Part shown: one piece after another, positions 1 to 12,734 of the stretch
Position numbering within the stretch: the stretch's first letter is position 1
Layout: each line of letters begins with the position of its first letter
Assembly: GCA_023101725.1 (NCBI GenBank)
Contig: JALJCO010010139.1
Span: 1 to 64,000, forward strand
Length of the DNA: 64,000 nt
Reading direction: 5' to 3'
DNA from: Atherinomorus stipes
Lineage: Eukaryota > Chordata > Actinopteri > Atheriniformes > Atherinidae
Translations under genes and position numbers: made by a program
Notes under the pieces: model-generated
Told to the model about the DNA's origin: nothing
What the model saw: the letters and a program-made list of their open reading frames with translations, nothing else
The model's database searches: none

Positions 1-537
1 TACATTTATTTAATGAATGAATTACTTCATTGTGTCTTAAGTTTTATTGTTGTGAATTAGATTCTCTGTGGGGATTAACTGAGCAGTCTTATGTACAGTA
101 CTCCTTAAGGCTTAGTAAGCAACCATCATGTTACTGTCTCATCAGCTGATTACTTAAGAAGCAGTACGTGGTGCATTCTTGCATATGGCATGAAAAACTT
201 GGACATTCGTAAAGCAGCCATCAAACCTGACAGACTAACACCAAGGGGCAAACTCCGCTGGAAAAGTGTGAAGCCTGGAAGCCCGGTCAGAGTGTGGGCT
301 ATGTTCTGAAAGCATCTGGAATCTGTAGAACACCCAGTAAAACTCAAAAGGAAAGAATGGGAAACAAAATAATGCAGTCCATGTTCCGGTCAGGGAAAAT
401 GAAATTGTGTCTATTTTCAAGAAATGTGACAATAAAACATCACTGGACAGTGATGGACTTTATATGACTATTGTGAAAAGTACCATTGAGTGTATTATTA
501 AACCATGAATGTTTATTTTCAACTTATCAATACAATA
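1..537. other. AT-rich intergenic DNA, no feature recognised
   Basis: No exon, repeat ends or RNA gene could be supported. Short open frames on the minus strand (150-432) lack splice or coding signals. Confidence 0.4.
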
Positions 538-746
538 GGCTTTATGCACAGCTCCACTACTTCCTGAACTTAGTACTGCACCTTTGTTTCCTGTCTTTCA
601 TGATTGGATGAACTGATTAATTCAGCTGTGTCTGATCTCAGCAAATGGTCAGACACACCTGGATTAATCAGTTCATCCAATCTTGAAAGACAGGAAACAA
701 AGGTGCAGTATTAAGTTCAGGAAGTAGTGGAGCTGTGCATAAAGCC
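538..746. repeat. Foldback MITE, copy 1
   Basis: Nearly the whole 209 bp is an inverted repeat. The left arm begins GGCTTTATGCACAGCTCCAC and the right arm ends GTGGAGCTGTGCATAAAGCC, with a centre near TGTCTGATCTCAGCAAATGG. A diverged relative of the same structure lies at 22538-22735. There is no coding capacity, so any mobility would be non-autonomous. Confidence 0.85.
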
Positions 747-747
747 C

Positions 748-1576
748 ATTAGGCATTTTTTCATGGAAAAATGAAGGTTGCAAAAGTAATCTGATTTAAG
801 AATGGTGATAAACATAAGTTTAATAACTACAGGCCAGTATCTCTGCTTTCACAGTTCTCAAAAATTCTTGAGAAATGGTTTGTTCAAAAATTACAAACTT
901 TTGTAGAGAAATACAAGTCAGTTAGTGAAAAACAATATGGATTCAGAACACAGAGATCTACGAGTCTAGCATTGCTTGAATTAATAGAAAAGATTATAGC
1001 AGCAACAGAATGTAAACAATATACAGTAGGTGTGTTTATCGACTTATGAAAAGCTATCAATACCATTAATCATAAACTGTTTTTATCCAAATTATTTAAC
1101 TATGGAATCAGGGGTCCAGCACATCATTGGCTTACAAGCTGTTTAACAAACAGACAGCAGTTTGTACATTTCAACAGGCAAAACTCTAAATATGAAAAAG
1201 TCAAATGTGGAGTTCCACAAGAGTCCATAGGTCCATTGCTTTTTATTCTCTTTATAAATGATAATTGTGAAGTATCCAAAATGTTACAATTTCTGTTGTT
1301 TGTTGACGATACTACAATTTTCCATTCTGGGAGAAATTTATTGGAGATTATGGGAAGCAAAAATGATTAAAGTAAGAAATTGGTTTATTGATAAGTTATT
1401 CTTAAATTGGGAAAAAAAACCCTAAGTTTATGATTTTTGGTAATCGAAAAAAAGGATGAAGATTTGAGATTATCTATCGATGGAGTTGATATAGGAAGGG
1501 TCAAGGAGGTTAAGTTTTTGGGTGTTATTTTAGATGAAAAGTTAGATTGGAAGGCCCATACAAATTACATCAAGAG
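748..1576 (+). mobile_element. Non-LTR retrotransposon (Rex1/CR1-like), reverse transcriptase part, left half
   Basis: Translation with several stops and frameshifts shows RT motifs: NNYRPVSLLSQFSKILEK, QYGFRTQRSTSLALLE, CGVPQ...GPLLFILFIND, a degenerate LLFVDDTTIF (the FADD box) and VKEVKFLGVILDEKLDWKAH. The frame is cut at 1576 by a hAT element and resumes at 3972. The element is a dead 5'-truncated copy; the exact family name is an inference. Confidence 0.8.
1569..1576. repeat. 8-bp target-site duplication (left) of a hAT element
   Basis: ATCAAGAG here and again at 3964-3971, directly outside the inverted ends of the element at 1577-3963. Eight-base duplications are the hAT signature. Confidence 0.85.
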
Positions 1577-3963
1577 TAGGGATGTAACGATTACCGATAA
1601 AATGGTTAACCGTGATAAAATTACCAACGATTAGTAATATCATTTCAACTTTGAATTATCGTTAAAACCGTGACTGATTACTGCACTTTGAAAAACTCCC
1701 AGTGATGCTGCTCATTGGCTGGAAAAGCAGCAGCAGTTGCAGTTTGCAATGTTCATTTCATTTCATTTATTTCATTTATATAGCACGTATTTCTACATCC
1801 AGCTGGATGCCCAAAGTGCTTTACATGGCAGGACATAAGAAAACAAGGCTAAAAACATCTAAACATATAGACACATAAAAAAGAGAAGAATTAATAAGAC
1901 AATAATAAGAGAGAAAAAAAAAGATTAAGAAGGGAAAGCCTGCGCCAAAAGATGGGATCTGAGCATGGTTTTAAAAGACGTCATAGACTGCGTTGACCTG
2001 AGTTCAAGGGGGAGTGCATTCCAGAGGCGCGGGGCAGCTACAGAGAACGCCCTAGCACCCCCTGGAATTGCACCTGTGTCTTGGTACCTCCAGAAGAGAT
2101 AAGGAGGATGACCTAAGAGACCTGGTAGGAACGTGGCGGGACAATAACTCAGAGAGGTAACTGGGAGCAGAACCGTGCAACGCTTTAAAGGTCAACAACA
2201 GGATTTTGAACTGAACCCTGTAAGAGACAGGGAGCCAGTGAAGACCGGCATAGGACGGGGGAGATGTGCTCATAGCGCCGTGAACCGGGAGAGAAGGCGG
2301 GCTGCAGCGTTCTGAACAGCCTGAAGACGCTGTAGGGAGGATTTACTGAGGCCGGCAAAGAGCGAGTTACAATAATCCAGACGTGAAAAAAAATCAGGAG
2401 CTGAACAAGTTTCTTAAGGTCGTAACTGGGAACGTATGATTTTATCTTTGCGAGCATCCTCAGCTGAAAAAAGGAATTTCTGACAACTATGTTTATGTGT
2501 TTGTCGAACTTTAACGAGTCATCCACAGTGATTCCAAGGCTCTTCACACAAGAACGTTTGGAAGAAGCCAGGGGACCAAGGCCAGCTGTGGTGGAGACAA
2601 GAACAGAGGGGGGGCCAAAAAAGATAATCTCGGTTTTATCCTGATTAAGATGCAAAAAGTTAATAGACAACCATGTTTGTAACTCCTTGAGGCAGTTTAA
2701 CAGTCGGGTCATAGAGCCATCGTTTGTACGTATGGGGAGGTAAACCTGAATATCATCGGCATAGCAATGATAAGATATGTTATATTTCTGAAATATCTGT
2801 CCTATGGGAAAGAAGATAGAGGGAAAACAGAAGGGGACCAAGGATCGAGCCTTGAGGAACCCCGCAATCAAGAGCTGACTGGGTGGAGGTGAATTGTCCT
2901 AACTGAACTATGAATGATCTGGGTGTTAAATATGACTGGAACCAGTTTAGCACAGTACCCTTGAGACCCACCTGGTGTTCAAGGCGAGAGATCAGTATCT
3001 GATAGTCCACAGTATCGAAAGCAGCTGTAAGATCTAATAAGATCAGAGCTGCTGATCTTCCTGCATCAAGGGTCAAATAAATGTCATTGAAAATTTTCAG
3101 AAGAGCTGTTTCAGTGCTGTGAGCCTGTTTGAAGCCGGATTGGAATTTGTCTGTAATTTGGTGTAATGTTAAAAAGTCTTGGAGTTGTATTGACACTGCT
3201 TTCTCCAAGATCTTTGAGATGAAGGGTAATTTTGAGATGGGCCTGTAGTTAGAAAGAACAGTCGGATCCGAGTTTGGTTTCTTCAAGAGTGGTTGCACCA
3301 CTGCCTGTTTGAAGAAAGATGGGAAACAGCCAGAGTGCAAACACAAGTTTATGAGAGTGAGTTGGAATGGTCCTAAAGAGGAGAAAACGCTCCGAAGGAA
3401 ACGAGGGGGAGACAGTCGGTAGGGGATGGGGATGGTTTGATCCCAAAGACTAGCTTTTTAAGCTGGGGTAGGGAGATGGGGTCAAAGTGATCAAAGACTC
3501 TGACACACGGTTCAACGGGAACCGAGATCGCAGGGGGAGGTAGAGGGGGGAGAGACCTAATGGAGGCGATCTTTTCAGTGAAAAAATTCCGAAAATTTTC
3601 GCACAGAATTTCAGAAGGCGAAAAGGGGGCGAGACTAAGCGGTTTAAGGTTGTGAAGAGAAAACTGGGTTTACTTCTATTATTGGAGTGGGAGAAATATG
3701 CTGATTTAGCATCTCTCACTGCAATCTGATAGAGTGAATGTTTAATTTATGAAAACATGGCGGAAGGCAACGAAGGCACCCACATGGACAGTTCTCTTGA
3801 GATTTTTCCCCCTTTAAAAAGGACAAAGGGGACATTTAGACCCATTTTGGATATTATTAAAGATGCTGAGGGGTATTTCCATTATAATGTGATAAAAATG
3901 ATAACCGTGATCATTTTGGTCACAATAACCGTGATATTAAATTTTCATATTGTTACATCTCTA
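1577..3963 (+). mobile_element. hAT-family DNA transposon remnant with an internal L2 insertion
   Basis: The left end is TAGGGATGTAACGAT; the right end is ATTGTTACATCTCTA, its imperfect inverse. Perfect 8-bp duplications flank it. The remaining internal sequence includes a short frame from 3757 starting MAEGNEGTHMDSS with a PLKRTKG stretch, which could be the N-terminus of a decayed transposase. No BED finger or catalytic core remains. Confidence 0.82.
1754..3736 (-). mobile_element. L2-type LINE inserted in the hAT element, broken
   Basis: Minus-strand frames show RT blocks: SNYRPISKLPFISKILEKAV, FDTVDYQILISRLEHQVGLK, CGVPQGSILGPLLFSLYLL, CYADDIQVYL, FLHLNQDKTEIIFFG and SYAGLHWLPVSYRVQFK. 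The 3' end (left on this strand) finishes in TTTCATTTCATTTATTTCAT, a tail microsatellite typical of L2. AATGTT at 1748-1753 and 3737-3742 may be the target duplication. Frameshifts separate the blocks, so it is inactive. Confidence 0.85.
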
Positions 3964-3971
3964 ATCAAGAG

Positions 3972-4410
3972 TAAAGTTAGCAAAAGTATTGGTATTTTAT
4001 ACAAAGTAAAAGACTTGTTTGATCACATTTCATCATTGTCCGTTTATACTTCCGTATTTTGGATACTGCACAGAAGTCTGGGGGAATACTTATCCCTGTA
4101 ACATAAAACCTTTGTTTCTGTTACAAAAAAAAAGCAGTACGAATCATCAATAGAAAAGGAATTAGAGAGACTAAACGGTATGTTTGTCAAGTCGCGACAG
4201 CTTAAATTGAAGGACTCAGTAGGGTTTGGGACTGGGTTTGAAATTTCTTGTACTGACTGAATATTTTCTTTTTGTTTTGTATTGAGAAGGGGCACGTTAT
4301 ATAAGATTGATCTTCTTCCGGTTCCCTTTATTCATGTAAAAAATTAAATGATTTGGCTGTTCATCGTTGATTTAAATTGACGTGAACAATGTTGAATTGA
4401 ATTGAACAAA
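3972..4410 (+). mobile_element. Non-LTR retrotransposon (Rex1/CR1-like), right half after the hAT insertion
   Basis: Resumes the frame lost at 1576: SKVSKSIGILYKVKDLFDH, then a degenerate YCTEVWGNTYP block, and ends near an AATTGAATTGAA tail. Removing the hAT and one duplication would rejoin the LINE. Confidence 0.78.
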
Positions 4411-5967
4411 AAAAATCTAAATGCAGGTTAGGATTGTAAAAGCATTTCAGATTGTTTCCTTAGTTCCTCGATGATGCAGTTATGCAACACATAAAAAAAA
4501 AGATTTTGTTTTCCAATATGAATAGAAATAATTAAAGCTATCACTTTAAGACCTAAGTTGAACTCAACTTTAATAAAGAACGTTATGCATGAGGCAGCTT
4601 TTCTGAGGAGACATGTTTATTTTTGACTTGATCATCTCGAAGCACCAAATCAAGTGTGTCTCCTCAAGTAAACAGAGAAACAAAGGTGCAGCAGCAGGTA
4701 CTTGTTTTTATGCATTTTATAGGGATTTAAAGGATTTGACCTCCATATCACTGATGAAACATCTGTCAGCTGTTCAGAAATATCACCATACCTGAACTCT
4801 ACTTTCTTCTTCCTTTCCTTTCTTCTTCTTTCCCCCTGCTGCCTGTCCATTTTTATCTTCACATTGTCTTTACGGGTTTAGTAAAAATGCAACCTTTTCT
4901 TTCTCCTCTGTGGTCTTCTTTATCTTCAGCCTCTCAGTCCTTTCTCCTTCTTTTGCTCACCCTGTAATCTCATCTTCCTCCTTCCCTCCTTTCCTAACCC
5001 CTCTCTTAACTCTCATTCCTTCATCATTTCCTCCCATCTCTTACTTTGTCTCTACTTTTCTTTTGTTTGTTTTTCTCCTCATGTGAGTTTCTTAACCTGC
5101 CTCGCTGCATCTTTGCATTCCTTCCTTCTCTCTTTGACAAATGGCCACTTATTCTTTTATTTCAGTGTTTTACAGCTCAGCCAGGAGGAGCTGGGAGGTG
5201 AATCAAGCAGAGCAAGGTCACAGCGAGATTTAGCTCCTTCTAGGAAACGTTTGAGAAAAAGAAAGGCGGGGATGGAAGGGGAAGCAAAAAAAGAGGTCAC
5301 GACCTGTAGTTATGGCCTTGTTGGCTGTCTGCACAGCTTCACATGTCGCAGATTACAGATAACAAATCATCCAAGAAAGCCCACCAGTGGTTTGTCCAGA
5401 ACCTCTCTTCAGGTGTAGGTTGCACTGGATAAGAGAGTCTGCAAAAAACTAACTGCAATGTGACATAATGTGGTGGATCCAATAATTAGTGCAAGACAGC
5501 CTTCGATAAGGTTTTCCATTTACAAAATCAAATATTGTGTGTATTATTTCTCTCTACCTGATTTATGCTGCACATGGCTGCAGTACTGATGCCTTGCCCA
5601 AGTTTTAATGAATTAAAAGGCGGGTTACACTTTCAAAAGTCACCATCCCAGCACAGAGGACAAGCGTAAGCCCCTTTACAGCTTTACTAAACCAGCTGTA
5701 AGTGAGGACACATCTGGATCTTTGGAGCCGTGCTCTGTCACAGCAGTGAACAAAGCAGCTGTTAATTTTGCAGAATGCTTTTTCCAGAAAACATCCTGAT
5801 GGTAACTTTGCTGTTGGTCTAGAGTAACACCAGGTCAGCAGGTGGTCCCTTGGTGTGGCCAAACACACATTTGCACTCAGACTGCTAAACAAATTTGGAT
5901 GAATGCATTCTGGTTCCACTTTTATCTGGCACTCAGTTCCTGACTGTCTGGGATGTGCGTGATACTA
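4411..5967. other. Unique-looking intergenic DNA with a pyrimidine tract
   Basis: About 4796-5080 is almost purely C/T on the plus strand, a potential triplex-forming tract. Downstream, 5163-5418 is an open plus-strand frame preceded by a good acceptor (see findings). Nothing else was identified. Confidence 0.4.
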
Positions 5968-7105
5968 GCCTGGTACACCAGCCTGACTATCGCCATGTAT
6001 GAGATACACGGCAAGTCAATCAGGGCTCTCTCCGCTGGAGACTGATTTCCAACTGGAGATGAGAGGCGGGACTAACAGGAACAAATTGAACCAGAGAGAG
6101 CCAATCAGAGAAACACGGAAGTGACGCAAATGTCTTTCTGTATGAGGAAAGCCCTCAGCAAGTTGTTGAAGTTTTAGGATGTGCAGCCCATTTACAGGAG
6201 TGATGACATAGCAGTAAAAACTAGTCCCTTCCTCAGTAAAAGAGTTGGGTGCGTTAATAATATGCAGGTTTACCCGGAGACCATGTTGACTTCATTTTGA
6301 TTGGCTACACCTTATTTGGCTATAACCTTATTTAGAGAAACTAGGTCAAGCTGCCCTAGCGGTCGGAGTTTGCTAAAGGCTAACTGCTAGCAACATGGGC
6401 ACTTCAGACAGTGAGCTATGTTTATCAGACAAGACAGCATTTAGAAAATAAATAAACTTACAGGTAATAACAAGGTTGTGGTCGCCTCCCTCAGTGTTGC
6501 TGCAGAAGTTTTCTTTTAAATCCATTTGTTTGAAAACCCAGACCTGACTGCTCAGCAGATACTCAGTTCCACTCGCAGTTGAATTAGACGGGGGGGGGGG
6601 GGGGGAGGGGGAGGGGGGGGCTGGTTTTTTTTTCATAGTGTGCTTTAATTCAAGCAAATGAATTACGTAGAATAATAAAACTACGTAGAATGATAAGCTA
6701 CTGTCTGATTCAACCGTTTCTGAACAGAGACAAAGCTGACAGACCATAAACAGGAACTTTGATTCTCACTCTGGACATTCACATGGCCTCATCAGTGCAC
6801 AACAAATCATATCATACCCCCAAAACCCCAGAAAAGTGAAATTTGATGTCATGGCACCTTTAAGACATCAGAAAGGACATCATTATACTGTATAGCCGCT
6901 CCTCTGCGGTGCCATTCTGATTGTTTATAGTTAGAGAACCGAGTCACTGAAAAAGACGTGTTGTAAAGTCCCGCCTCCTGTGCTGTGATTGGTCCAGTCA
7001 ATTTTTTACCGGAGTGGAAATCACTTCCCAATGGAGGGAACCCAGACTGACTTGCCGTGTATTTCATACATGATTTTCATACAACCCAGACAGAAAAACT
7101 GGTTT
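5968..7105. repeat. Long terminal-inverted-repeat element, non-autonomous
   Basis: The left arm carries CATGTATGAGATACACGGCA at about 5994 and a GAGGCGGGACT near 6063. The right arm has the reverse complement of both (CGTGTATTTCATACATGA near 7055; AGTCCCGCCTC near 6967). The arms are about 100 bp with several mismatches. A G-rich run of about 25 nt lies at 6591-6619. Edges are approximate, the class is unknown and there is no coding capacity. Confidence 0.6.
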
Positions 7106-8443
7106 TTACCCTCCAATCCCAACGTCACACCTGATGGCGTGTAAAAGCAAAAAAAATGTTTCCATTACACTTTTGCGAAAAATTGCTTTATCAAAACATC
7201 TGAAAAACCGCCTCATTAGAGCGTAAAAACTTTTTTGCGAGACATGAGAGGTTTTTTTTTTTTTCTAAATGTACAGTAGGTGGTTCCATTATCAGTTTTT
7301 AATAGTGATATTTAGGTTTTTTCGAAATTCTAGGTGTAATGGAAACCCAGATCATGTCAGATTAAACTACCGCTGTGGCATACATTTTTTCCATGTTTTT
7401 TTTGTTGGGAGACTGGTAACAATACCAGTATCACCACTGCAACCAGTCATTGATCACGACCCAGCTGAGCTCATGGCCCACAGCTGCAAGTTGTTAACTG
7501 CAGCTGTGTGCAACAGCCATCCTCTGTTCAGACGTGGGAAATAGAAACTGATTGTGGAGCCGTTTACAAACATCCACATCACAGGACAACACATCCCAGA
7601 GATTTAATACAAAATACGGGGGTCACGTTTTAGTCTGATGGAGTTTGAGTTGATACTGTTAGCCTTGTTAGCAGTTAGCTAGCCTGTCTACCAGGATCTT
7701 ACACATAATAAAGCATAACGTTGCACAAGCAGCGAGACTTACTGACTGCAGTGCAGGTGATATTTAGTTTCATTCCCCTATCCAAACGCAAAGTTGACGT
7801 TGTCTTCATCTGCTATAATCCCAAACTAGTGAAACTCTGCTACTGTGTGGAGGTGGTGAAGACATCAGAGCAGAGCCTAAATCTGCTGCAGACAACGACC
7901 GACTGTTGTGGCTTATTTTCATTTGAACAGAGCTTGGAAAAAAAAATTCAAGCTACTTTCAAACTCAAGTTTTTCAGGTAAATTCAAATGAGATCCAACA
8001 CTAATGTGTTTTAACAAGGAAAAATGCCATTTCTGAGTGTAGCAAATTTGGTATAATGGTAATAGAAACAAAACAGCAATGCTGAATCTGTATTTTTTGT
8101 CATCCAAATACAGATTTATACAATATGAAGTTATAACACAACGATCTCTGCTTGTTTTGTCAGGTCACTTTACCTTTTGCGAATAATACGAGTGTGTGTT
8201 TGGCCATAGACTGAAAACAAAAGCACAGGCTTTTTGCCCCCCTGGTTGAGCACGAAACTGCCAATGTTTGTAAATGGGAAATCCATCTATACAGTACAAA
8301 GCACTTTGTAATCACAGAGTTTGTTTATTTTATTTTTTTAATTGTATAATCTGTCAGTAAAATGGAGCAGTAGCAGAAGAATGTGAGAAGTGCACATAGT
8401 TGTAAAGGCCAGTGCCTTTTTGAAAAGCATGTTTTTTGGTTAG
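7106..8443. other. AT-rich repeat-like DNA of unclear class
   Basis: Resembles decayed mobile-element sequence, e.g. GTAATGGAAACCCA near 7337 and related text near 8056. No ends or coding region could be supported. Confidence 0.3.
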
Positions 8444-9127
8444 TTAAAGGTTGAATATGGAATACGGACAGAACAGCGACATCACGTGTGTCTAGATTGT
8501 AGTTGCAACGGCAGAAAAACAACTCCAGCCGCTGGGATGCCAGGCTCGCTGCCGATACGCAAGTGACCAACAGTCTGCAGCATGTCCAACAAGTAACACA
8601 GAGGAGTTTATAACTGTCAGCTAACGTTAGCCATGTTAGCAAACAAGTTAGCTTACCGATCCGGGAGGAAAGTCGCCGTTTCCGTGTTTTGACTCAGTGG
8701 AAAACGTTTATGTGGGTCCATTTAGTGAAGTCTTCACCTAAATTTACTCCAGGTTTTGCTCTTCTCAGGTCACTCCTCCTCAAAAACAGATAACAATATC
8801 TCCAGGACTCTGAAGCAGCAGCTTCACTCGCAGCTGCTTCACTGTTTCCTCCTGTACCAGCCTGACTGTGCCCAAAATATTGTTTCCACACAGAGATCGT
8901 ATTTGGCAACCCGCAATGGCGGCGTGTATTGGCTTATAAACGTAAATATAATGCCATTATTGAACCCGGAAAATTTTATTTTATAATTATTTTTTGGCTA
9001 AATATAATTTTTCTAGGAAATGTTGTATTTTCATTCTGTCCCCCCCCCCCCCCCAAACGACCTGTGGAGGTTTTTTTTTTTTTAAATTTAGCTTTTAATA
9101 AAAAAATATTACATATTCAACCTTTAA
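8444..9127. mobile_element. TTAA-flanked MITE (Kolobok- or piggyBac-like), complete copy
   Basis: Starts TTAAAGGTTGAATATGG and ends CATATTCAACCTTTAA, a clean inverted pair with TTAA on both sides. About 490 bp of its interior (8446-8937) recurs in opposite orientation at 34836-35329. No transposase frame; assignment between Kolobok and piggyBac-like is undecided. Confidence 0.75.
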
Positions 9128-9789
9128 TCTATTTTTTGATCTTGAATGTCACAAGAGTTATTGTCATATCTATTAGTTTAAGTAAAAGCACTGATACTGA
9201 TGATAAGGAATTAAAACCAAACAGATTTACAATAAGTATCAACATTGACAGATCAGAGCTTTTCAGTTTTGATTATCTGATCATGATTGGTGAAGTCACC
9301 AAAACAATTCAGATGACTATTTCAATTTTTCTGATCATGTTGGCCAGCATAAATAAAGATGTTCACTTTTAAAAGATTGTTTTTGTTCTGAGACAAATTC
9401 AAATGAGGTCAATGTCAAAACAGATTTTACACTCCAGTAAAAAAAGCAACAGCAGACAACGTGACTCACCGAATGCTAATTCAGTGATATCAAATAACAT
9501 AACAGCGTTAAACTTGGAGACTAAATTTAGATTCCTCCATATTTTAGCTGAGACGCTGCTCAGCTGTGCTCACGCTCTGTAATGCAACACACAGCAAGAC
9601 AGCTAATGAAGACTGACAGTTCAGGCTGTAATATGAGAGCAGGCTGTATGTGTGTGTGTGTGTGTCATAGAAACACTTCACGTCTAATGACAACAATCAC
9701 CTGATACGTATGAGAACATGAGGGTCTCTTGTCTAAATATAAACTGTAAAAATATAAACTGAACTATATCAACAGGTATTATTATTATT
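9128..9789. other. AT-rich intergenic DNA, nothing recognised
   Basis: Contains a short GT run near 9650 and an ATT run just before 9790. No gene or repeat ends seen. Confidence 0.35.
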
Positions 9790-10220
9790 ATACACTCGTT
9801 CTCAAAATTATTCATACCCTCCAATTAAAGAGAAGGCTAAATTCACAATAGTAGTTCAAATAACAAGAAACTAATAAATGAAAATTTACAAAGTTATAAT
9901 TTAGTTAAATAAGTTATTGCTTTTGAATTGTGGTTGAAAATAATCATTTGAAAAACAAACAAACAAAACTTTCTGAGACACATTAGGGCACCTTTCCCAT
10001 GAACAGTAGACCAAAATACCTAACATGGTTATTTGCGTGTTTTATTTTTTGTGTGTTTGTTTTTAATATTTCTGTTGAATTACAATTTAAAATCAATGTC
10101 ATCATTTTCCCACAAGTTTTATTTATCATTACTTAAGTCAATTTCAACTTATTTCATTGACAGCTGTTTTTTTTTTCCTTCTTTAAATGGAGGATATGAA
10201 TAATTTTGAGGACAACTGTA
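9790..10220. mobile_element. Tc1/mariner-type MITE
   Basis: Left end TACACTCGTTCTCAAAATTA with TTCATACCCTCC following; the right end carries GGAGGATATGAATAATTTTG and GACAACTGTA, its inverse. TA at each edge fits Tc1/mariner insertion. About 430 bp, no transposase. Confidence 0.75.
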
Positions 10221-11170
10221 TTATATACACATGTATATACTGTACAGTATTCACAAAGCGCTTGAGACATTTGGCATTCAAACATTTGAGTGCAGATGTA
10301 CAACTGTTCAATGTTAAAGTATTCATTTTACAGCATGTTTTTCTCTAAAGTAATATGCATTATGGTAATTAAAAAAAAGTGTCTGAATTATAAATGGACC
10401 ACTAAATGTTCTGATTAAGTGTATCTAAACCATCCTCTTCATCATATTTTTCACATTTAGACATCATCAGACAAGGACCACACCTAACACGACAAGTTAC
10501 TAAGATACTGACATTTTTTATGTTGTGGTTTACCCACGTTCAGTTTTTCTTTCAACAAACTGTTTGAAATTAATTCTTTTCTACTCAGTTGTCCTACATT
10601 CATGATATATACTGTTATATCAGTGTAGCATGAACCTGTGCATTGCTGTGCAAAGGATGGACATCGTCTGCAAGAATCAATGAGGAAGTAGAAAAAATGG
10701 ACCAAAATGTGGAGATGTGACCACTGACATTCAAAACAACTGAGAGACGTCTGAAGCAGTTGAGTTGACTTGTTTGTCAAGTTAAACATTTAGCAGAAAT
10801 GAGCAAGTTTGTTCCTTTTTAAAAAAATTTTTTATAGAAATGTGTCATGGGGAAGGTACCCCAACTGTTGGTGTTCATACTGTAGTTCATGACCATTTAT
10901 ACACCATGTGCTGTTTTCTGAATATGCTCTCTGAACTTCATATGAACTCCAAAACACACTGCCAAAACCAATATCATATGAGTTTGCACCAATCCCATGT
11001 GAAAATCACACTACAGTCTATATTTGTGCAGCACCATTTAAATTCTTCATCACAACAAAATAAGTGTAGTCTACTGTATATGGAGATAGACATGCCAAAT
11101 TAATGATCAAACTCAAATCAGAAACAACCACAAAGAAAAACAGAATCTCTGCGAATAGGGGATGGTGGCC
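10221..11170. other. AT-rich intergenic DNA, nothing recognised
   Basis: Short random frames on both strands only. Confidence 0.35.
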
Positions 11171-11816
11171 TAACACTCTGCGTTCACACTCTGGCAGTTT
11201 GGTCCGCTTCAAACGGACTGTGGTCCGATTCCACAGATAGTCTGCTTCATTTGGGGCAGTCTACCAACTGTACTCTGATGCGCATACTAGCAAACTCTGG
11301 TCTTCCTGAAAGCTGGGGGGGTCTCGGTTCCCTTGCAAATGGACTATCGGACTGTCTAGTGCATAGACATCCAGCGCACCTGATGGAAGTGATGTTTGTC
11401 AACCGCAATAAAGCAGAAGAAGAAGTAGAAGGAAGTGGGGTAGATCATCGTTTGGGTTTGGAGGGAAAACAAAGCAAACAACGCGTTTTTGAAGACTCTG
11501 AGATCAAAACAACAACAATTAACAACTGGAAAATGTGTAGACAGAAATGGAATGCCCTCATAAGAAGCAGAAAGATTTTACTTTCTTCCGTTTTTCTTCT
11601 TCTTCCTGCTTTTTCACCATCATCAGTGGTTGTATTGGGGAGTGTCACCCCCTAGCAGGCAGTTGTTTAACTATGGCTGTTTAACCAGGCGGTTTGGTCC
11701 GCTTCAGTTACTGCAGTCTGAACGCAAACCAAAGCAAAGAAAGGTGGGAAATTTTTCAGAAATCTCCACCCAATCAGAGCGAGTTCCCAGACTATCCTGG
11801 TGTAAATGCACCCTAA
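11171..11816. repeat. Putative non-autonomous element with GGTTTGGTCCGCTTC-type arms
   Basis: CAGTTTGGTCCGCTTC near 11196 and CGGTTTGGTCCGCTTCAG near 11690 repeat inside. The outer ends (CTAACACTCTGCGTTCACAC; GTGTAAATGCACCCTAAG) are weakly inverse. Edges are tentative. The 134-residue plus-strand frame inside (11251-11655) has no recognisable domain. Confidence 0.4.
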
Positions 11817-11849
11817 GAGTCAACTGGGAACAAGAATCTCTTGGTCATC

Positions 11850-12115
11850 GTAGCCACTAGCTTGAGTGGTAGTGCGTGTCATCCAATGAGCAGAAGGCTG
11901 ATAGTTCAAATGCTGGTCCCCTCGTCCTCTTTTGTGTCCTTGGGCAAGACATGTCACCCTCCTTGCATTCAGTGACAGCTTTGCTGGTATGTGAATGAAT
12001 GTTTTGGTGGTGGTCAGAGCTTACTGTCACCAAGTATGAGTGAATAGAAATATAAGTGAAATGGATGACAAGTGGACATAATGTAAGAGCTTTGAGTGCC
12101 TATTAAAGGGAAATA
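11850..12115 (+). repeat. SINE-like repeat
   Basis: Contains TGTGTCCTTGGGCAAGACA and GGTGGTGGTCAGAG, followed by TGTAAGAGCTTTGAGTGCCT and an A-rich end, the order seen in a common teleost SINE. A degenerate box B (ATAGTTCAAATGC) lies near 11901. Confidence 0.6.
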
Positions 12116-12680
12116 AAATTAAAAACTAATCCCTCAAGAGTGTCTATACACAGTAAACCAATTACAAAATGAGCAACAGATGAGGCAATAAGTAAGAAAT
12201 CATGTGATGAACAGGAAGTGAACAGGACAGACAGGTATAAAACACGAGCAAGAACAGCTAAAATTCAACAAAAACCAAAACCACAGACCATAACATATAT
12301 TCAGGTAGGCTGTAGTGATGATAATTTATTCATAGAGGTTGGCATTATTATAACAATAATATTAAAAAAGAACAACGGAGGGCGGTGAGCAGCAGGTTAG
12401 AGATCCCTGTGATGACTTTACTCAAATAAAGCAGGCAAAGACCTGTTTTATATTTTTACATGCTGACATGCTGAAAAAAGAGTCGGTGTGTTTGTAGCAC
12501 ATGTCAAAGATGCTGACAGATGAAGGGAGAGATGTGTTTACTTTTAGCAGAGATAAGACACGCGACAGGCTGGGCAAAGCTTCAAGAATTTAGTTAAGTG
12601 TCTGTGTGTGACTTTATATTAGCGGGGGGGTTTCAGTTTTTGGTCGTCTGCACATGTATTTGTGAGGGAGTGTGTGTGTG
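12116..12680. other. Intergenic DNA, nothing recognised
   Basis: No coding or repeat evidence. Confidence 0.35.
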
Positions 12681-12682
12681 TC

Positions 12683-12683
<1 letters not shown>

Positions 12684-12734
<51 letters not shown>

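Noticed and set aside
2052..3719. A multi-exon minus-strand host gene
   Set aside because: The overlapping frames are pieces of one broken L2 LINE in consecutive frames, with an L2-type tail and a candidate target duplication.
11251..11655. 134-residue plus-strand frame as a gene
   Set aside because: Lies within a repeat-like element with no domain or splice support.
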